From: Njordibacter sp028825405
Lineage (GTDB): Bacteria > Pseudomonadota > Gammaproteobacteria > Pseudomonadales > Balneatricaceae
NCBI RefSeq assembly: GCF_047730065.1
Contig: NZ_CP159829.1
Coordinates: 1,054,001-1,118,000, forward strand
DNA: 64,000 bases
Direction: 5' to 3'
Below the pieces are notes generated by a model, which worked only from the letters and a program-made list of their open reading frames with translations, was not told where the DNA came from and made no database searches. Shown in pieces: positions 41,669-51,431 of this stretch (its first letter is position 1; every line of letters begins with the position of its first letter). The position numbers and the translations under genes were made by a program.

Positions 41669-42706
41669 CTATGCAGCCTCGTTTTTAAAACCCTTGAGGA
41701 CATTCACCGTATTAGTGCCAATCTCCTCTACGGCATAGCCCCCCTCCATTATAAATAAGGTGGGTAAATTCATACTGGCAATGGTTTTTCCCATCTGCGT
41801 GAAGTCTTTACTTTTGAGTTTAAAAAAACTGATTGGATCATTTTCGAAGGTATCAACACCTAAAGAAATAACCAGTACATCGGGGGTAAACTGAAGTATT
41901 TTACGTAAAGCGTGGTTAAGTGCTTGGTGCCATATGTGAAAGGTCGCCCCTCTTTGTAGAGGTAGGTTTAAGTTGTGGTCTACGCCTAAACCAGTGCCTA
42001 TTTCATCAGAGAACCCTAAAAAATATGGAAACGCTTCCATGGGATCGCCATGAATAGAGCAATAAAAGACGTCGTTGCGCTGGTAGAAAATATCTTGGGT
42101 GCCGTTGCCATGATGAAAATCCACATCAAGAATAGCTATTTTCTGGGCTCCATCATGGAGCATTTTTTGGGCAGCAATGGCTGCATTATTAAGGAAGCAA
42201 TAACCGCCAAATTGATTTTTTGAGGCGTGATGCCCAGGCGGGCGACAAAGGGCGAAAGCACTATTTTCGCCTCGGTGGATCAGTTCTGCAGCAGATAAAG
42301 CGACAAAGGCAGACGCCCAAGCCGCTTCAGTAGTGCCTTTACTAATGCTGGTTTCGCCAGCTAAACTATAATAACCCAGTTGGCCATCAATATGATTAGG
42401 AATGCGTTGGCTAGGCATTGAACGAGACTGCCAAATATTAGGGATAGCCTCACCTTCATTACCGGCCTCAGTCCATTGCTGCCAAGCTGTATCCAAAAAC
42501 CTGAGATAGCCTATATCGTGAATGCTTTCTACCAGGGAACGTGGCCATTGAGCAGGGGCTATTACAGGGCCTAATTGTTCAGACTTAATAGCTGATAAGA
42601 TGTAATCTGCTCTTTTGGGGCTCTCAAAAGGGGTGACCAATTGGCCCCCAGCCAGTTCTGTTTTAGGGTTACGTAAATTGTGTTTTGGGGAGTATACAGT
42701 TTTCAT
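41669..42706 (-). CDS. Histone deacetylase-family protein (acetylpolyamine amidohydrolase-like)
   Basis: A zinc deacetylase of 345 aa. Motifs are CRPPGHHASKNQFGGYCFLN with the catalytic His pair, ILDVDFHHGNGTQ with two zinc ligands, and SLGVDTFENDP with the third. The early MKTVYSPKHNLRNPKTEL and an insert after residue 75 resemble bacterial acetylpolyamine amidohydrolases (AphA), which deacetylate N-acetylated putrescine or cadaverine. It lies apart from the BenE transporter gene upstream, with about 200 bases between. Confidence 0.88.
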   Translation of the reverse strand: MKTVYSPKHNLRNPKTELAGGQLVTPFESPKRADYILSAIKSEQLGPVIAPAQWPRSLVESIHDIGYLRFLDTAWQQWTEAGNEGEAIPNIWQSRSMPSQRIPNHIDGQLGYYSLAGETSISKGTTEAAWASAFVALSAAELIHRGENSAFALCRPPGHHASKNQFGGYCFLNNAAIAAQKMLHDGAQKIAILDVDFHHGNGTQDIFYQRNDVFYCSIHGDPMEAFPYFLGFSDEIGTGLGVDHNLNLPLQRGATFHIWHQALNHALRKILQFTPDVLVISLGVDTFENDPISFFKLKSKDFTQMGKTIASMNLPTLFIMEGGYAVEEIGTNTVNVLKGFKNEAA

Positions 42707-42909
42707 AATGAAAAAAGACTTAAGTGAAACTTAGACTGATAGTAGCGGGAATATAGCGCTAAAGTCCATGTTTACTTGGGCTGTGTTTTGAAATCATTGA
42801 AAGCTCGTTTTACTCACCTTTGATAATTAATATGGGGTTTAATAAGGCCTTACGTGAAAAGTTTTCAGTGCCACATTAAAACCCAATTTACAGATTTGAT
42901 ACTAAACTA

Positions 42910-44097
42910 CTAGGGCTCAACTGAAGGCGATGAACTTGTGCTGTAATGTTGAATTAATAGCGCCAAAACACCTAAGACTAAACCCCAAAAAGCACTTCCT
43001 ATGCCCCACAAAACCACACCAGATGCGGTGGTAATTAAGGTAATCATGGCAGGGATACGTTCGGATTCTTGCACTAAGGCCGCGCTCAGACTGCTACTAA
43101 TAGTACCTAAGAGCGCCAAACCGGCAATGCTGACGACTAAGGCCTGGGGCAAACTATTAAATAAGCCTGTCAAGCTATCAGCAAAAATACCGGTGGCTAC
43201 AATAAATAAGCCAGCCCAGACAGCAGAACGATACCTTTGTTGTGGGTCTGCATCCACGTCTTTACCCATACAAATGGCGGCCATAATAGCTGACAAATTA
43301 AATGCAAAACCTCCAAAGGGGGCCATAAGAAGCCCTGTGATACCCGTCCACGTAATCAGTGGGGCTGCAGGGGCGTCATAGCCATGACTGCGCAAGACAA
43401 CTATGCCAGGCAGGTTCTGGGAAGCCATGGTAACGATGAAAAGGGGAATAGCTACTCCAATTGCAGCGGATAAAGACCACTCTGGTGCAGTCCAGATTGG
43501 GCTTGAAATTTGCAGGCTCAATGATTGCCAAACAATTAAATTTTGTACCCCAGCTATCATGATGCCCATTAAAAAGGTCACCATGATGGCAAGCTTGGGC
43601 CAGAACACTCGACTGATAAAAAACGTCATGATCATGGTGAAAACTAAGACCAATTGGGATTCTAATGACATGATCATATGCATAGCAAAGGGCAACAAAA
43701 CCCCTGCTAACATGGCAGCGGCGATCGACTGAGGCATAAAGGCCATGAGCCGATCAAACCAGCCTGAGAGCCCGACTAAGGTGAGTAATACGGAGCATAA
43801 TAAGAAAGCACCGATGGCTTCAGCCATAGGAACCCCGGCTAAACTAGTAACTAAAATAGCAGCGCCTGGCGTGGACCATGCGGTCAGTATGGGCTGTTTA
43901 AAAAATAGCGACAGGCCTATGGTAGATAATCCCATACCCAACCCTAAGGCCCAAAACCAACTGGTAATCATGGCATCGTTAGCACCAGTGCTGTTGGCTG
44001 CTTGAAAAATGATGGCAGCAGAACTGGTATACCCTACTAAAGGTGCTATAAATCCTGCACTTATGTGGGCAGGAACAAAGAAGTGGCCCACACTCAT
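42910..44097 (-). CDS. BenE-family (benzoate/H+ symporter-like) transporter
   Basis: A 395-aa membrane protein with about 11-12 spans. The family markers are the N-terminal GFIAPLVGYTSSAAIIFQAA and the central SQNLPGIVVLRSHGYDAP, together with FGGFAFNLSAIMAAICMG. The founding member carries benzoate, but BenE homologues are common in genomes without benzoate pathways, and no such pathway is seen here. It begins 3 bases after the S4-protein gene and lacks a strong ribosome-binding site, suggesting translational coupling. Confidence 0.87.
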   Translation of the reverse strand: MSVGHFFVPAHISAGFIAPLVGYTSSAAIIFQAANSTGANDAMITSWFWALGLGMGLSTIGLSLFFKQPILTAWSTPGAAILVTSLAGVPMAEAIGAFLLCSVLLTLVGLSGWFDRLMAFMPQSIAAAMLAGVLLPFAMHMIMSLESQLVLVFTMIMTFFISRVFWPKLAIMVTFLMGIMIAGVQNLIVWQSLSLQISSPIWTAPEWSLSAAIGVAIPLFIVTMASQNLPGIVVLRSHGYDAPAAPLITWTGITGLLMAPFGGFAFNLSAIMAAICMGKDVDADPQQRYRSAVWAGLFIVATGIFADSLTGLFNSLPQALVVSIAGLALLGTISSSLSAALVQESERIPAMITLITTASGVVLWGIGSAFWGLVLGVLALLIQHYSTSSSPSVEP

Positions 44098-44100
44098 GGG

Positions 44101-44313
44101 TTAGGGTAGCTTTAGTTCATAATGACGTTTTTCAAACTCGATCGTATCGCCACTCATCATTTTTCTACTTTTTCGAGTTTCTACTTCGCCGTTAACGCTG
44201 ACTAAGCCTTCAGCAATTCTTTTTTTAGCTTCGCCACCGCTACCCACAATAGATTCAAATTTTAAAATCTTAAATAGCTCTACAGGTTCAAAATTGATGG
44301 TAATGATGTGCAT
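44101..44313 (-). CDS. S4-domain RNA-binding protein (YbcJ-like)
   Basis: A 70-aa single S4 domain: LFKILKFESIVGSGGEAKKRIAEGLVSVNGEVETRKSRKM. YbcJ-like proteins bind RNA, probably rRNA, by homology; their role is not established. AAGAAG precedes the ATG. It is followed closely by the BenE gene on the same strand. Confidence 0.87.
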   Translation of the reverse strand: MHIITINFEPVELFKILKFESIVGSGGEAKKRIAEGLVSVNGEVETRKSRKMMSGDTIEFEKRHYELKLP

Positions 44314-44327
44314 AAAATAATCTTCTT

Positions 44328-45362
44328 TTAAAGAGTTTGATACCAGACAACATCTTGATGGTCAGGGATGCGTTGGAGTTTATTTTTACTAATTAAATAA
44401 TTTAAATGGGCTTGAGTTTCGCCTACAGCAAGTGTTAGTAAGTCGTTATTAATTGGGCGGCGAAATAGTTGGCTAAATAAATCCACATTTCGTTGCGGCT
44501 GCTGACACGTTTCTAGGAGTTTCATGAGTGATTTTTCATGGCCCTCAATGAGTCGTTGCAGACGATTATGGGCGCCAAAAAATACTTGTCCGTGTGAGGG
44601 CAATACTAGCACATCAGCGGGGATGCGGTGTTGCAACATAGCACACGAATCAAGCCAATCTTTTAATGGATCTGCATTTGGTTCCACTGGCCACACACTT
44701 ACATTCGAAGAAATAGTGGGCAACAGTTGATCACCAGAGATAAAAACATTAAGTTCTGGGCATAACAGGCACACATGTTCTGGCGCGTGACCACGGCCTA
44801 CAATAATCTCCCATCTATGGCCTGCCATGGTAACTGATAAACCCTCTTGCAATCGCACATAGCTATCTGGCATGGGGTAAATGCTTTTACCGTAGCCACC
44901 AAACTTAGTTTTATAATAAGCAAGTTGTTCATCGGTTGCACCCGCGCGTTGGTAGAAATCTACAGCTGCTTTAGGTGCGGGTTGACTGGTATCAGACATC
45001 AAGACCTTACAAGTAATGTAATCTGTTCGAGACATTTGTAGTTGCAAACCCCACCGTTCGCAGATCCAGCCCGCCAATCCAACATGATCAGGGTGTAAAT
45101 GAGTCACAATAAGTTGATGTACAGGTTTGTTGTTGAGATGGTGATCAAATACCTGCTGCCACAGTTCCTTACAGGCAGAGGTGTTAATGCCCGTGTCTAC
45201 AATAGTCCAGCCTCGATGATCTTCCAATAACCATAAATTAATATGATTAAGGGCAAAAGGTAAGGGCATGCGCAGCCAATAAACGCCCTCGGCGACCTTC
45301 AAAGGTTGGCCCATCGCAGGCGCTTCACTAATGGGGAACTGAAGGGCATTGGTAGTGGTCAT
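44328..45362 (-). CDS. Metallo-beta-lactamase-fold hydrolase
   Basis: A 344-aa MBL-fold protein with the metal motif THLHPDHVGLAGW (HxHxDH), GRGHAPEHVCL (His) and FISGDQLL (Asp). A helical C-terminal domain of about 90 residues follows. Members of this glyoxalase II/LACTB2-like group hydrolyse thioesters, nucleic acids or lactones; the substrate cannot be told. ATG 45362 is preferred over 45392, since AGGGAAG is correctly placed for it. Confidence 0.86.
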   Translation of the reverse strand: MTTTNALQFPISEAPAMGQPLKVAEGVYWLRMPLPFALNHINLWLLEDHRGWTIVDTGINTSACKELWQQVFDHHLNNKPVHQLIVTHLHPDHVGLAGWICERWGLQLQMSRTDYITCKVLMSDTSQPAPKAAVDFYQRAGATDEQLAYYKTKFGGYGKSIYPMPDSYVRLQEGLSVTMAGHRWEIIVGRGHAPEHVCLLCPELNVFISGDQLLPTISSNVSVWPVEPNADPLKDWLDSCAMLQHRIPADVLVLPSHGQVFFGAHNRLQRLIEGHEKSLMKLLETCQQPQRNVDLFSQLFRRPINNDLLTLAVGETQAHLNYLISKNKLQRIPDHQDVVWYQTL

Positions 45363-45693
45363 TTGCACTTCCCTGACGAACAAGCTTAACAAGGCCCGTA
45401 TTATACGGAGCTAAAGATAAATTATACAAAGCTTTTCCACGATTTCGACAATCCCCATGATGACTGATCACATGAACATGCAGACGCCCTTGATTATTAG
45501 ATTGGACTATGGACTGACAAATGCGGGTTACCATTGAGGGATTCCAGACTTTAATTGACTGCTGGTCTTGGGATTGGTCAGACCTTGATGGTTCAATAGT
45601 CTAGATTTGGTGGGTCAATAGTTTAGATAGTAGCAAGATGATCTATGGAGCATAGGATATACTTGCCACCTGAGTTATTAATGACCGCTTACT
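45363..45693. other. Intergenic region with two 17-bp direct repeats, no gene seen
   Basis: About 330 bases between the divergent MBL-hydrolase and srkA genes. It must hold both promoters, but neither is clear. The only structure found is a pair of near-identical 17-mers at 45590-45606 and 45612-45628. A short minus-strand frame here overlaps the MBL gene and looks spurious. Confidence 0.5.
45590..45628 (+). repeat. Two 17-bp direct repeats, 22 bp apart, upstream of srkA
   Basis: GGTTCAATAGTCTAGAT at 45590-45606 and GGGTCAATAGTTTAGAT at 45612-45628 differ at two positions. Their 22-bp period equals about two DNA turns. They lie about 65-105 bases before the srkA ATG and could be tandem sites for a regulator. 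Confidence 0.65.
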
Positions 45694-46683
45694 ATGAACA
45701 ATGAAATACACCCATTTTCGGTACTGACCCCAAGTTACATCATGGATGCAGTTGAAAGCCAAGGCTATGTGTGTGACGGTCGAATTTCAGCCCTTAATAG
45801 TTATGAGAATCGTGTCTATCAAATTGGACTTGAAGATCAGGACGTCCCTCTTATTGCAAAATTCTATCGACCTCAGCGTTGGTCAGTCGATCAAATTATG
45901 GAGGAACATCGTTTTAGTATTGCCTTAGCAGAATATGAGTTGCCTGTAGTTCCACCGATGGTTAATAAGCAAGGTGGTAGTTTGTTGAGCTATGAAAACT
46001 TTCAATTTGCACTCTTCGAACGCAAAGGTGGACATGGTCCCGAGCTTGATAATCTTGAAAACCTTTATACCATGGGCAGATTATTAGGGCGTATACATGC
46101 CTTAGGCGCCGTAGAATCCTATCAACACAGGCCATCCATTAACCCTCAAACCTTTGGCCACGATAGTGTTGCCTTTGTGAGTCAACATTTTATACCTGAA
46201 TCTTTAAAAGCAGCATATGATAGTTTAACGGCTGATTTATTGGTTCATATTGATGCTGCTTTTGCACAAAATGATAGTGTGGATTACATCCGAGTTCATG
46301 GTGATTGTCATGGGGGTAATTTATTGTGGCGTGATGACGCCCCCCACATTGTCGACTTTGATGACTCGCGTATGGCACCAGCAGTGCAGGATATATGGAT
46401 GCTGCTTTCTGGTGAGCCTGATCGTCAACGAATTCAATTGTCTGAAATAATTGAAGGTTACAATGAGTTTTATGACTTTAAGCCCCAAGAGTTGGCGCTT
46501 GTAGAGCCCTTACGAACCTTACGCATGTTGTATTACGCCGCCTGGCTTTCTCGCCGCTGGGAAGATCCAGCATTTCCCCACAGCTTTCCTTGGTTTAATA
46601 CAGAGCGTTATTGGGGTGAGCATATATTGGAATTAAGGGAGCAATTGTCGGCTCTTAACGAGCCGGTTATGGAACTCATTTAA
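45694..46683 (+). CDS. srkA: Stress response kinase SrkA (YihE/RdoA) family
   Basis: A 329-aa protein with a kinase-like fold. Motifs are the catalytic loop VHGDCHGGNLLW and the metal site IVDFDDSRMAP. The N-terminal NRVYQIGLED and LIAKFYRPQRWS (Lys) form the nucleotide site. In E. coli SrkA is a Ser/Thr kinase linked to Cpx stress signalling and to survival after DNA damage. It stands alone, divergent from the MBL gene and convergent with prc. Confidence 0.93.
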   Translation: MNNEIHPFSVLTPSYIMDAVESQGYVCDGRISALNSYENRVYQIGLEDQDVPLIAKFYRPQRWSVDQIMEEHRFSIALAEYELPVVPPMVNKQGGSLLSYENFQFALFERKGGHGPELDNLENLYTMGRLLGRIHALGAVESYQHRPSINPQTFGHDSVAFVSQHFIPESLKAAYDSLTADLLVHIDAAFAQNDSVDYIRVHGDCHGGNLLWRDDAPHIVDFDDSRMAPAVQDIWMLLSGEPDRQRIQLSEIIEGYNEFYDFKPQELALVEPLRTLRMLYYAAWLSRRWEDPAFPHSFPWFNTERYWGEHILELREQLSALNEPVMELI

Positions 46684-46686
46684 ACC

Positions 46687-48771
46687 CTAGTGCGCCATAT
46701 CAATCCAATCAGCAATCACCACTGCACCCGCTAAGATATAGGGATCTTTTTGGGCGTCATCATAATCAAAGTCATGGTCTTTGACGTCGGTGACTGGAGC
46801 TAAATCATGGCTCGAGCGTAAGGTGTTAATTGTATTCAAATACCAATCTTGCTGTTCTTGCCAAGACTGCTGACGGTGACCCAAATGAAGACTAATCTGT
46901 TTTGGCCTTTTACGCTCCCGTTCGGCCAAGGACAGCGTATATTGCCAGTCTGCACTGCTTTGGTTACGCTTTTCTTGGCGTTTCTGTAGTTGCGGAATAA
47001 TATGTTCAAAAGAAAAGTAGGTTTTGTGGTCTACAGCTTTCACACTGTCCCATTTAAGGGCATGGTCTTGGGTGCTTTCACCGACTTTTTTTGGATCGGT
47101 CAGGCTGGGCAAGTTAACGTCAGGAATGACGCCTTTGTGTTGAGTGCTAGCCCCAGATACCCGGTAGAATTTAGCTTGGGTAAATTTGATCTGGCCACTA
47201 CTGAGATCGCCGAAAGTTTGCACTGTTCCCTTACCGTAGGTCTGACTCCCAACAATTAATGCCCGTTTGTAGTCCTGCATGGCTGCGGCAAAAATTTCTG
47301 AGGCTGAGGCACTATAGCGATTAACAAGCACAACTAAGGGGCCGTTATAAGCCAATAATGGGTTACGATCCATTTGCTTTTGGATCATACCGTCAGCATA
47401 ACGCACTTGAACGGTCGTGCCTGTTTCGATAAATAGCCCTGTCAGTTGATTAGCCTCTCGCAAGGAGCCACCACCATTGTTCCGAAGGTCAATGACGATA
47501 CCACTGATGGATTCACTTTTCAGTTCTTGTATGAGGTTGTATACATCACGGGTGGTACTTCGGTAGTTTGGATCCCCAGATTGGGCCGCTGCAAAGTCCA
47601 TATAAAAAGTGGGCAGGGTGATGACTCCAATATTGACTAGGCCTTCAGGAGTTAGTATCTCCACCACTGTTTTTTTCGCTGCCTGATCATCTAAATTGAC
47701 TTTGTTCCGTTTAATTTGAATGGTCTTTTTAGTTTGCTGCAGATCACCACCAGGAATAATTTGTAAATTGACTAGTGTGCCTTTTGGCCCTCTAATCTGA
47801 TCGACGACATCGTCTAAGCGCCATCCCAAAATCTCCTGTATTGGATCGCCATCTTGGGCAACACCGACAATATAATCAGCCGCTTTCAAGTCTCCAGCTT
47901 TGTCAGCAGGTCCACCAACAACTAGGCTTACGACCTTGGTGTAATCGTTGTCACGTTGCAATACAGCACCGATACCTTCCAATGACAAGCTCATGTCAAT
48001 ATTAAAGTCTTCCACATTACGAGGCGAAAGATAGGTCGTATGAGGTCCGGTCACAGTGGTAATACTATTACTTACAGCAAGATAAGCGTCTCGCAACTCG
48101 ACTTGTAAAACCCGTTTGCGGATATTTGTATATCGCTTTTGTAAGCGGTCTTTAATTTGTTCGACAGATTCGTTGCTCAGTTGGCCGTTAATAAATTCAT
48201 TCTTTAACTGCTTGCGCCAAGTGTCTTTGAGAGACTCTAAGTTGGTGACTCGAGGATTATCATAGGGTGAAGTGCTGATGTCTTCTAATCTTTCAAAATC
48301 AAACATCGGCTCCCCTTGAGAAAACACACTTAAATTGTAGTCAATAAAAGCTAGCCGCCTTTGCTGCAACAAATTATAGAGCGCCGCCATGGGTGATAAA
48401 TCCCCTTGGGCCAGCAGGTCATCAAGCTCGCTACTCAGATAATTAAAAGGTTCAAGGTCTGCTTGGCTCAGGTAAATGTGCTGGGGATCGAGTAACTTTA
48501 AATAACGATTAAACACATCATTGGCAAACTCATCGTTTAAGTCTCGATGCTGGTAGTGCTGGCGATCTAAGAGTTGAATAATTTCTTGAGTCAATTGACC
48601 CTGCTGTTTAGTGAACTCAATCTGCACAGGCACATCTGCTGCAGTGGCTTGCTTCGGTGCGAGCATCAAGACCGCAGCACTAGTAGCAATTAAAAGGCCA
48701 GTCCATAATTGGCTGCGTCGGGCAAACATTAAAAGAGAAGGCAATAAGGTGGAGACTGTATTAGGCATCAT
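46687..48771 (-). CDS. prc: Carboxy-terminal processing protease Prc (Tsp)
   Basis: A periplasmic S41 serine protease of 694 aa. It has an N-terminal signal segment (about 17-45, ending near QATAA), an N-terminal helical domain, a PDZ domain (about 230-330), and a catalytic core. The core shows GIVIDLRNNGGGSLREANQL, the nucleophile Ser in YSASASEIFA and the general-base Lys in SQTYGKGTVQ. A C-terminal DUF3340-type domain follows. It cuts C-terminal tails of periplasmic and envelope proteins, including cell-wall enzymes. ATG 48768 is an equal alternative start. Confidence 0.96.
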   Translation of the reverse strand: MMPNTVSTLLPSLLMFARRSQLWTGLLIATSAAVLMLAPKQATAADVPVQIEFTKQQGQLTQEIIQLLDRQHYQHRDLNDEFANDVFNRYLKLLDPQHIYLSQADLEPFNYLSSELDDLLAQGDLSPMAALYNLLQQRRLAFIDYNLSVFSQGEPMFDFERLEDISTSPYDNPRVTNLESLKDTWRKQLKNEFINGQLSNESVEQIKDRLQKRYTNIRKRVLQVELRDAYLAVSNSITTVTGPHTTYLSPRNVEDFNIDMSLSLEGIGAVLQRDNDYTKVVSLVVGGPADKAGDLKAADYIVGVAQDGDPIQEILGWRLDDVVDQIRGPKGTLVNLQIIPGGDLQQTKKTIQIKRNKVNLDDQAAKKTVVEILTPEGLVNIGVITLPTFYMDFAAAQSGDPNYRSTTRDVYNLIQELKSESISGIVIDLRNNGGGSLREANQLTGLFIETGTTVQVRYADGMIQKQMDRNPLLAYNGPLVVLVNRYSASASEIFAAAMQDYKRALIVGSQTYGKGTVQTFGDLSSGQIKFTQAKFYRVSGASTQHKGVIPDVNLPSLTDPKKVGESTQDHALKWDSVKAVDHKTYFSFEHIIPQLQKRQEKRNQSSADWQYTLSLAERERKRPKQISLHLGHRQQSWQEQQDWYLNTINTLRSSHDLAPVTDVKDHDFDYDDAQKDPYILAGAVVIADWIDMAH

Positions 48772-49003
48772 AGCAAGCTTCAGAAGTAGTGGTGCGGCTA
48801 TTAAATTAATCAGCCGTTAAATTAAACTTGGAGGGATTTTAGTTAATATTTTATTTCACTAGCCATGTTAGCTTAATTTTAATAAGTTTTTCAAACGCCT
48901 TAAGCTAATTTAGGCTATTTAAGCCAATGCTTTACAGAATCGTTACGTTTGGTGCCCAGAATGTGGCAGAATTAGTACTTTACAGACATGGAATAAAAAA
49001 ATT

Positions 49004-50290
49004 ATGCCTCAAAAAGATTACTTAAATGGATTGATGAGTTTTATTAGTGACTCTCCAACTCCCTTTCATGCTGTAGCTGCAATGGCGCAACAATTAACCG
49101 CGGCGGGCTATGGTAAACTTGAGGTGGCTGATAAATGGCATGTGCAGGCGGGTGGGCGTTATTTCATCACTCGTAACGACTCAACCATCGTAGCGTTTCA
49201 ATTGCCCAAAAAAAATGCCTTACAAAGAATGCATATGGTTGGAGCTCATACGGACAGTCCGTGTTTAAAGGTTAAACCTAATGCAGAGATTCACCAAAAA
49301 GGCTATCAACAATTGGGTGTAGAGGTTTATGGTGGCGCTCTATTACACCCTTGGTTTGACAGAGATCTGTCCCTTGCAGGCCGAGTAGTGGGGCGTGATA
49401 ACCAAGGTCAGCTGGTGAGCTATTTATTAGATTTTAATCGGCCACTGGCCTGTATTCCAAGCTTAGCTATACACTTAGATCGAGAAGCGAATAAGGCTCA
49501 TAGTGTAAACCCTCAAACTGACTTGCCTGTTTTATTAGGACAAACACTGGGTGATGAGTTTAGTTTACGCTCATTGCTGGTCGATGAGCTAAAGGCCAAT
49601 GGCCATGAAGTTGATAAAGTCATTGATTATGAATTAAGCTTTTATGACTTTCAGGCACCCGCTTTAGTAGGTGTAAAGCAAGAGTTTTTGGCAGCCGCCC
49701 GCTTAGATAACTTGTTAAGTTGTTATATGGGTCTGACCGCTTTAGTTGCCGCACAAACAAATCAAGGGCTGTTGCTGATCTGCAATGACCACGAAGAAGT
49801 TGGAAGTCAGTCAGCAGAAGGCGCTCAGGGCAGCTTTTTAATGTCTGTGCTGCAACGAATTTATCCAGAAACTGAATTGTTACACCAAGTATTAAACGCT
49901 TCCACCTTTATTTCAGCTGATAACGCCCATGGGGTCCACCCTAACTTTGCCAACAAACACGATGAACATCATGGACCAAGACTCAACCAGGGACCGGTGA
50001 TCAAAGTTAATGCAAATCAACGATATGCAACCAATGCGGTAACCAGCGCCATGGTGAAAGAGTTAGCTGCGCAAAAAGACCTGCCTATACAAACCTTTGT
50101 TGTACGCAGCGATATGGCTTGTGGCAGCACGATAGGCCCCATCACGGCAGCCCAACTCGGTGTGCGGACTCTAGACCTAGGGGTGCCTACTTTTGCAATG
50201 CATTCTATTCGAGAACTTGCAGGCAGTGCTGACCCTCTGATTACTCATCAATTATTACAAGAGTTTTTTGAATCACAGATAGTCGTTTAG
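49004..50290 (+). CDS. apeB: M18 family aminopeptidase
   Basis: A cytoplasmic metallo-aminopeptidase of 428 aa. Metal-binding motifs are VGAHTDSPCLKVKPN (H, D), ARLDNLLSCYMGL (D), ICNDHEEVGSQSAEGAQG (catalytic EE), ISADNAHGVHPN (D) and a final H in FAMHSIRELAG. It removes N-terminal acidic or other residues from peptides as a large dodecamer. The start PQKDYLNGLMSFISDSPTPFHA is typical of the family. It stands between prc and sulA-lexA. Confidence 0.95.
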   Translation: MPQKDYLNGLMSFISDSPTPFHAVAAMAQQLTAAGYGKLEVADKWHVQAGGRYFITRNDSTIVAFQLPKKNALQRMHMVGAHTDSPCLKVKPNAEIHQKGYQQLGVEVYGGALLHPWFDRDLSLAGRVVGRDNQGQLVSYLLDFNRPLACIPSLAIHLDREANKAHSVNPQTDLPVLLGQTLGDEFSLRSLLVDELKANGHEVDKVIDYELSFYDFQAPALVGVKQEFLAAARLDNLLSCYMGLTALVAAQTNQGLLLICNDHEEVGSQSAEGAQGSFLMSVLQRIYPETELLHQVLNASTFISADNAHGVHPNFANKHDEHHGPRLNQGPVIKVNANQRYATNAVTSAMVKELAAQKDLPIQTFVVRSDMACGSTIGPITAAQLGVRTLDLGVPTFAMHSIRELAGSADPLITHQLLQEFFESQIVV

Positions 50291-50296
50291 GACTCT

Positions 50297-50773
50297 CTAT
50301 TGATGTCTAATGACAAATGCTCGGCTTTTGCCTCGCTCTGCGGCACAGGCTAATGCATTGAGTTGGTCATCTGCTAGACAACCAAACCAACTAATAACAG
50401 CATGACAAGTTCCACTCTTTAAAGCTTGGTGGGCTAGGCTCATGGTGTCATGCTGGGCATCTGGCTTTAATAAAATGATCTTATTTAAGTCAAACCCTGC
50501 CGCCTGAAGTTGGGCTTTGGGCAACAACTGTGGAGGTGCAACCCAAGCCAACCAACGCTGGTCATGGCTCAGTTGTGCAAGTAGTGGAAGTAACATTTGA
50601 ACGTTGCTCCAAGCTTCACCCCGCATAATTATTTCAGTGATCTGACTGAGGTCTTGTACTGTTTCTGGGAATTCTTTTTTCCATAGGTCTAATTGCTGTT
50701 CGGCCAAAATACCTTCAATATTGGTATTAGGTCGTTGCTGCATTTGTTGAATTTGTTGATGTTGTTGCCACAT
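50297..50773 (-). CDS. sulA: SulA-like cell division inhibitor
   Basis: A 158-aa protein whose central region resembles SulA: EIIMRGEAWSNVQMLLPLLAQLS, then RWLAWVAPPQLLPKAQLQAAGFDLNKI, then SGTCHAVISWFG. SulA binds FtsZ and stops division during the SOS response. The Q-rich N-terminus (WQQHQQIQQMQQ) is unlike enteric SulA and is probably disordered. The position directly behind lexA (21 bases) is the Pseudomonas arrangement, and both would be transcribed from the LexA-repressed promoter. Confidence 0.88.
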   Translation of the reverse strand: MWQQHQQIQQMQQRPNTNIEGILAEQQLDLWKKEFPETVQDLSQITEIIMRGEAWSNVQMLLPLLAQLSHDQRWLAWVAPPQLLPKAQLQAAGFDLNKIILLKPDAQHDTMSLAHQALKSGTCHAVISWFGCLADDQLNALACAAERGKSRAFVIRHQ

Positions 50774-50794
50774 AATAATTGCTCCAGCCCCGGT

Positions 50795-51403
50795 TTAGTT
50801 GCCGCGGCGTATAACCCCCACACTAAGCCCTTCAATGCTTAAGTGCTGTTGTGTGAGATCGACTTCAATGGGTGAAAAATCTTGGTTTTCTGCGATCAGT
50901 TGCACTTGGTTGCCGTTGCGCTGGAACCGTTTCACTGTTACTTCATCGTTTAACCGAGCGACCACGACTTGGCCATTTCTTGCTTGATCAGTTTTATGAA
51001 CGGCAAGTAAGTCGCCATCATAAATACCTATATCTTTCATTGACATACCACTGACTTTTAATAAATAGTCAGCCTTAGGATAGAATAGGTTTTCTGGGAT
51101 AGCACAGTAGTCGCTAATGTGTTCTTGAGCTAACAAGGGGCTGCCAGCTGCCACCATGCCGATGATGGGTAATCCTAAATCAACTTCGTGCATATCAGGG
51201 ACGCGGATACCACGAGAGGCTCCAGGGATAATTTCTATGGCACCCTTACGTGCGAGTGCCTTAATGTGTTCTTCAGCTGCATTAGGTGACTTAAAGCCTA
51301 ATTCTTTGGCAATTTCGGCGCGTGTTGGTGGGTAACCTGTGTCAGTAATGTAGCTGCGTATGCAGTCGAGTACTTGATCTTGGCGGGGGGTCAACTTAAT
51401 CAT
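50795..51403 (-). CDS. lexA: LexA repressor
   Basis: A 202-aa SOS repressor: an N-terminal winged helix DNA-binding domain (TPRQDQVLDCIRSYITDTGYPPTR), and a C-terminal S24 self-cleavage domain. The cleavage site is VAAGSPLLAQEHI (Ala-Gly), the catalytic Ser is in VSGMSMKDIGI and the Lys in RLNDEVTVKRF. It represses SOS genes until RecA filaments trigger autocleavage. Two LexA boxes lie in its own promoter. It is followed by sulA in the same operon and is divergent from dinG. Confidence 0.97.
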   Translation of the reverse strand: MIKLTPRQDQVLDCIRSYITDTGYPPTRAEIAKELGFKSPNAAEEHIKALARKGAIEIIPGASRGIRVPDMHEVDLGLPIIGMVAAGSPLLAQEHISDYCAIPENLFYPKADYLLKVSGMSMKDIGIYDGDLLAVHKTDQARNGQVVVARLNDEVTVKRFQRNGNQVQLIAENQDFSPIEVDLTQQHLSIEGLSVGVIRRGN

Positions 51404-51431
51404 GTTACTTGCTCCTGACCTAAGGTTGATT

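Noticed and set aside
43001..44005. Three long plus-strand open frames opposite the BenE transporter
   Set aside because: They are antisense to a clear membrane protein gene, with basic or low-complexity translations and no ribosome-binding sites. They are shadows of its codon bias.
45328..45534. A 68-codon minus-strand frame upstream of the MBL hydrolase
   Set aside because: It overlaps the MBL gene start, has no family resemblance and no good ribosome-binding site.
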